9,196 bases of DNA from JAAZFF01 sp964405775 (GTDB lineage: Bacteria > Verrucomicrobiota > Kiritimatiellia > RFP12 > UBA3636): positions 1 to 9,196 of the forward strand of contig CAYOPG010000084.1 of NCBI GenBank assembly GCA_964405775.1, read 5' to 3'. This document shows positions 6,592 through 9,196 of this stretch, piece by piece (the stretch's first letter is position 1; every line of letters begins with the position of its first letter). The notes under the pieces are model-generated. The model ran no database searches, was not told the origin of the DNA, and was given only the letters and a program-made list of their open reading frames with translations. Made by a program: the position numbers and the translations under genes.

Positions 6592-7269
6592 TTAGATCTT
6601 GGGGCTCTTCTTAAAGGTCAAGAACCAATCTACGACCCGTGTACCCTCTTCCTGGGTCTCAACCCGGTCTTTCGCGGTACCGCAGGATCCCGGAGATGGC
6701 ACGATAACATCGTCGCCTGGTTTCCAGTTGGCTGGCGTCGCGATTTTATGTTTGTCGGCAGTCTGCAAGGCGATCAGGAGGCGTTTGATTTCCTCCATGT
6801 TTCTGCCAGCCGAGGCCGGATAGTAGAGGATAGCGCGAATCGTTGCTTCCGGATCCATAATGAAAACAGCGCGTACCGCAGACGTGGTGCTGGAATTCGG
6901 GTGGAGCATGCCATACGCCTTTGCCACTTGCATCGAAAGATCAGCAATGACGGGGAAGTTAACCTCTACATCTTTCATGCCGTTGAACTCGACCTTCTCT
7001 TTGATCGTGCGCAGCCAGGCGATGTGGCTGTGTATGCTGTCGATCGAGAGGCCGATCAGCTTGCAGTTCATAGCATTGAAATCCTTCTCCATAGACGCGA
7101 ACGTCATGAATTCGGTTGTGCATACAGGCGTGAAGTCTGCTGGATGGGAGAAGAGGATTACCCAATTCCCTTTGTAGTTTTCCGGGAAGCTGATCTCTCC
7201 CTGAGTTGTCTCAGCTTTAAAAGCTGGCGCTTTGTCGCCTATCAACGGCATTTTGTATTCTTCGCTCAT
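6592..7269 (-). CDS. Peroxiredoxin, Prx6 (1-Cys-like) family
   Basis: A 225-aa cytoplasmic thiol peroxidase that reduces hydrogen peroxide and organic hydroperoxides. The thioredoxin-fold domain carries the diagnostic active site PADFTPVC at 43-50, giving Pro43, Thr47 and peroxidatic Cys50; the conserved catalytic Arg is probably Arg133 in AVRAVFIMDP. Length and the C-terminal dimerisation region (about 160-225, with NWKPGDDVIVPSP at 181-193) fit the Prx6 group rather than the shorter AhpC or BCP groups. Other cysteines are Cys69 and Cys196 (in GSCGTAKDR). The C-terminal WWFC-like Cys motif of archaeal relatives is replaced by DWFLTFKK, so Cys196 is the best candidate resolving Cys. ATG 7269 is preceded by AAGGAG at a 5-nt spacing. 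The gene sits directly behind a sigma-54 promoter and a sigma-54 activator gene. Family assignment is firm. Confidence 0.95.
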   Translation of the reverse strand: MSEEYKMPLIGDKAPAFKAETTQGEISFPENYKGNWVILFSHPADFTPVCTTEFMTFASMEKDFNAMNCKLIGLSIDSIHSHIAWLRTIKEKVEFNGMKDVEVNFPVIADLSMQVAKAYGMLHPNSSTTSAVRAVFIMDPEATIRAILYYPASAGRNMEEIKRLLIALQTADKHKIATPANWKPGDDVIVPSPGSCGTAKDRVETQEEGTRVVDWFLTFKKSPKI

Positions 7270-7338
7270 GGATTCTCCTTTTGTTGGTTTGTTGGTTTGG
7301 CGAGCCTGTTTCCCAAGCTACCGGTTATGTTTTCAATC

Positions 7339-7367
7339 ATTATAGCAGACCCTGTGCCAAATGTAAG
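7339..7367 (-). promoter_or_regulatory. Sigma-70 type promoter overlapping the sigma-54 site
   Basis: CTTACA (7367-7362), a 17-nt spacer and a perfect TATAAT (7344-7339) on the minus strand. The whole -24/-12 element falls within the spacer, so the two RNA polymerase forms could not bind at once. The -10 box and spacing are ideal; the -35 matches 4 of 6. Confidence 0.5.
7345..7359 (-). promoter_or_regulatory. Sigma-54 (-24/-12) promoter for the peroxiredoxin gene
   Basis: Minus strand TGGCAC-AGGGT-CTGC matches the TGGCAC-N5-TTGC consensus at all but one base and keeps exactly 10 nt between the invariant GG and GC. It lies 76-90 nt upstream of the peroxiredoxin ATG. A sigma-54 activator gene ends about 145 nt further upstream, and dyads sit at enhancer distance. 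Start predicted near 7334. Confidence 0.75.
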
Positions 7368-7414
7368 CCAAAAATCATAAACATGTTGATAATAAATGAC
7401 TTAGCCTAGATTAT

Positions 7415-7438
7415 TACTTTTCTCCACAATGAAAAGTA
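7415..7438. promoter_or_regulatory. Inverted repeat with 8-bp arms
   Basis: TACTTTTC and GAAAAGTA are perfect complements separated by 8 nt. The AT-rich arms and the position 56-80 bp upstream of the -24 element suggest a protein-binding site or an architectural element; a weak stem in the regulator transcript is the alternative. No T-tract follows it. Confidence 0.4.
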
Positions 7439-7440
7439 CT

Positions 7441-7492
7441 GGTTGCAACCCGCCACTGCATTGCATTTGCATTGCGCTGGCGTGTTGCAATG
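7441..7492. promoter_or_regulatory. Cluster of TTGCAA/CATTGC dyads, candidate upstream activator sites
   Basis: The cluster contains the palindrome GGTTGCAACC (7441-7450), a second TTGCAA (7485-7490) exactly 42 bp away, which is four helical turns, and GCATTGC twice (7458-7464, 7469-7475), 11 bp apart. It also has a dyad CATTGC-N11-GCAATG (7470-7475 / 7487-7492). It lies 82-133 bp upstream of the -24 element, the usual range for enhancer sites of NtrC-type activators. Binding by the neighbouring regulator is inferred. Confidence 0.5.
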
Positions 7493-7503
7493 TCATCTTC
7501 AAG

Positions 7504-8943
7504 TCAAGTCTGATTAGATTTCCCCATACCCAGCTTTTTCATCTTACGCCAGAGCGTCGATGTATCAATGCCCAGGTTTGCCGCGGCAAGCGAGCGTATG
7601 CCGCCTGCCTGCTCCAGTGCCTGCTCAATCATCTCGCGAAGAGCCCCGGGCGGAAGACGCCGAAGATCCGGAACAGATCGAGCTCCGGGAGGGGGAGCAC
7701 CACCCGGCGCGACTGCAGGCGGCGGCAATGGTGTAGTCGGACGATTTTGCGTCAGGTAGGGCGGAAGGCACTGCTCCTGAATTTCATCGCATCGGCAGAC
7801 GACGTAAGCATGCTCTATGATATTCTGCAACTCACGGATATTGCCAGAATATGTGTGGCGGACAAGCAACGCCATAGCTGCGGGCGAAACACCGCGCACA
7901 GCCTTCCCCTGCTCGGCATTGAACTTCTCTATAAAATGCTCCACCAACAAAGGGATGTCCTCAGGACGCTCAGATAGCGACGGCAGCCGGATCGCAACCA
8001 CATTGATACGGTAGAACAGATCCATCCGGAACGAGCCATCCGCAACCTTAGCAGCTAAATCGCTGTTCGTCGCGGAGATGATCCGCACATTGCAGTTGAC
8101 CGGCATTGTGCCGCCGAGAGGTTCGTATAGCCGCTCCTGTAGTACGCGTAGCAATTTGACCTGCATTGCGGGCGAGGTGTCGCCGATTTCATCCAGGAAC
8201 AGTGTGCCGCCCTCCGCGAGTGCGAAGCGACCGGGTTTGTCCGTTCGTGCATCGGTAAAAGCACCCTTCTTGTACCCGAACAACTCGGACTCGAGCAAGT
8301 TGTCTGGCAGTGCGCCGCAGTTGACCGCCACGAAAGGCTCGTCGCGGCGTGGTCCGCTACGGTGGATTGCGCGGGCGAGCAGCTCCTTGCCCGTCCCGCT
8401 GGGCCCCAGTATCATGACAGAGCTGTCACTTTCCGCCACAGCGGGCAGGATGTCGAAAATGCGCTGCATGACGGGGTTTTTGCTCACGATGTCATCATAG
8501 GCGAATTCGTGGCGCAGCTCTTTGCGCAGCGCCTCCAGCGGACGGTTGTCGCGAAACGTCGCCACCAGCCCCACGGTGGCTCCGGACTTGTCACGCAACG
8601 GGCCGGCGTTCATGATTACGGGAACTCGTTTGCCTTCGCGGCTTGTAATGCGAGTGGCGACGTCACGAATAGTTGTACCGGAACTCATCACTCGCTTGAG
8701 CAGATCGTGGCACTCGAGCATTCCGCAGTCAACGAGTTTGCTGAACGGCGCCCCGATCGCCTCGTTGGCGGGCAACCCCGTCAAAGTTTGGGCGGACTGG
8801 TTTATGCTAGTTATTAACCAGTCGCGGTCGATGGTGCACACTCCCTCTGAAAGAGAGTCAAACACAAGACGTATCTGATCTTTGCTAAGCGGCAGAGCTC
8901 CGTTATTGGAAGACTTCGCGCCGTTGATATCGTGTGAGGTCAT
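7504..8943 (-). CDS. PAS-domain sigma-54-dependent activator (NtrC family)
   Basis: A 479-aa cytoplasmic enhancer-binding protein that uses ATP to open sigma-54 promoters. A PAS sensor spans about 20-130. The AAA+ domain (about 152-380) shows Walker A GPSGTGKE (180-187), the sigma-54 loop as GAFTDA (227-232, standard form GAFTGA), Walker B GGTLFLDEIGD (245-255), and the arginine region FRMDLFYRINVV. A Pro-rich linker (about 400-425) leads to a Fis-type helix-turn-helix (about 440-475; SLAAANLGIDTSTLWRKMKK). There is no response-regulator receiver, so the signal probably enters through PAS. Cys36, Cys73 and Cys78 in PAS and Cys383, Cys385 and Cys392 just after the AAA+ core are notable and could bind metal or sense redox. 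ATG 8943 has AAGGA 9 nt upstream. The closest sigma-54 promoter is that of the peroxiredoxin gene directly downstream, its probable target. Family firm, signal unknown. Confidence 0.95.
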   Translation of the reverse strand: MTSHDINGAKSSNNGALPLSKDQIRLVFDSLSEGVCTIDRDWLITSINQSAQTLTGLPANEAIGAPFSKLVDCGMLECHDLLKRVMSSGTTIRDVATRITSREGKRVPVIMNAGPLRDKSGATVGLVATFRDNRPLEALRKELRHEFAYDDIVSKNPVMQRIFDILPAVAESDSSVMILGPSGTGKELLARAIHRSGPRRDEPFVAVNCGALPDNLLESELFGYKKGAFTDARTDKPGRFALAEGGTLFLDEIGDTSPAMQVKLLRVLQERLYEPLGGTMPVNCNVRIISATNSDLAAKVADGSFRMDLFYRINVVAIRLPSLSERPEDIPLLVEHFIEKFNAEQGKAVRGVSPAAMALLVRHTYSGNIRELQNIIEHAYVVCRCDEIQEQCLPPYLTQNRPTTPLPPPAVAPGGAPPPGARSVPDLRRLPPGALREMIEQALEQAGGIRSLAAANLGIDTSTLWRKMKKLGMGKSNQT

Positions 8944-9196
8944 ACTTCTCGTTCCTTAAAAGCCCGGGGCGGCGACTGTTCTACGCAGCAGATGATGCGC
9001 CTCCTTCTCGCCGTTCGCACCTATCACCGCGCGTATTATACACGAAAGGGAGAAAGAAACCTAACATAATTCCAGCGCCTTGCCCTCGGGTGGGCGGACA
9101 AAGTGAATTTACTCATTCGCCACATTAGATCAAAATTTCCGAAGAGCCGTTTGCGCTGTAAGCACTTTTTGTTTCATTTTGTCGCGATACTTAATC
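8944..9196. other. Non-coding region upstream of the regulator
   Basis: No credible gene is visible. It contains the regulator's -10 box, a purine-rich run at 9043-9060 on the plus strand, and a short GCCC/GGGC hairpin near 9090. The last 70 bases are AT-rich with nothing I can name; a neighbouring gene may begin or end just outside the window. Confidence 0.5.
9035..9040 (-). promoter_or_regulatory. -10 box of the regulator gene
   Basis: A perfect TATAAT on the minus strand within GTGTATAATACGC, about 92 nt before the regulator ATG. The first ten bases of that context (GTGTATAATA) equal those of the surface-protein promoter. No good -35 is found 16-18 nt upstream, so activation or an extended contact may be needed. 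Confidence 0.45.

Noticed and set aside
6478..7380. Long plus-strand open frame (300 codons) opposite the peroxiredoxin gene
   Set aside because: It is antisense to a clear peroxiredoxin with full active-site motifs; its translation is Arg/His/Cys-rich without domains or a ribosome site.
7429..7977. Plus-strand open frame of 182 codons covering the regulator end and the control region
   Set aside because: It overlaps the Fis helix-turn-helix coding region and the promoter dyads; the product is Arg/Cys-rich and low in recognisable structure.
9078..9100. GC-rich inverted repeat near the regulator leader as an operator or terminator
   Set aside because: The arms are out of register by one base and only 4 bp pair cleanly.
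1..9196. Mobile elements, CRISPR arrays, tRNA or rRNA genes
   Set aside because: No transposase-like frame, no regularly spaced repeats, and no tRNA-like cloverleaf or rRNA-like stretch was recognised on either strand.

Overview
The window is a stretch of bacterial chromosome in which every convincing gene lies on the minus strand, so it reads from high to low coordinates. The content fits a Gram-negative, didermic bacterium. It has an outer-membrane beta-barrel with a terminal Phe, a LolA-like periplasmic protein, an RND inner-membrane transporter, signal peptides, and a sigma-54 activator. The Gly-rich, W-G-D-W-F-NW type surface protein at the left end resembles proteins common in the PVC superphylum (Kiritimatiellota, Lentisphaerota, Verrucomicrobiota). 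That placement is an inference from style, not proven. Base composition is moderate to high GC inside genes and AT-rich at promoters. No tRNA, rRNA, CRISPR array or insertion sequence was seen.

Layout in transcription order. (1) 9196-8944: leader of the regulator, with a perfect TATAAT box. (2) 8943-7504: a PAS / AAA+ / Fis sigma-54-dependent activator. (3) 7503-7270: a dense control region with several dyads, a very good -24/-12 sigma-54 promoter and a sigma-70 type promoter laid over it. (4) 7269-6592: a Prx6-type peroxiredoxin, followed by a strong hairpin with no U-tract. (5) 6504-6436: a possible 22-residue leader peptide ending 2 nt before the next gene. (6) 6433-3554: an RND/MMPL-family transporter. 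(7) 3485-2673: a LolA-like periplasmic protein, followed by a textbook intrinsic terminator. (8) 2593-1163: an outer-membrane beta-barrel protein starting only 37 nt beyond that terminator. (9) 1162-867: a non-coding gap with a TATAAT box and a 21-bp palindrome at the -35 position. (10) 866-6: a secreted Gly-rich surface protein with no normal start codon at its signal peptide and a stop inside a motif that usually continues.

Two functional blocks emerge. The regulator, the 7270-7503 control region and the peroxiredoxin look like a sigma-54-controlled peroxide-defence unit; the regulator carries unusual cysteines that could sense redox state or metal. The RND transporter, LolA-like protein and beta-barrel span inner membrane, periplasm and outer membrane. 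They look like a trans-envelope route for a lipid or other hydrophobic molecule, whose substrate cannot be read from sequence. No clear promoter is visible directly before the transporter, so read-through from the peroxiredoxin unit is possible and would link the two blocks.
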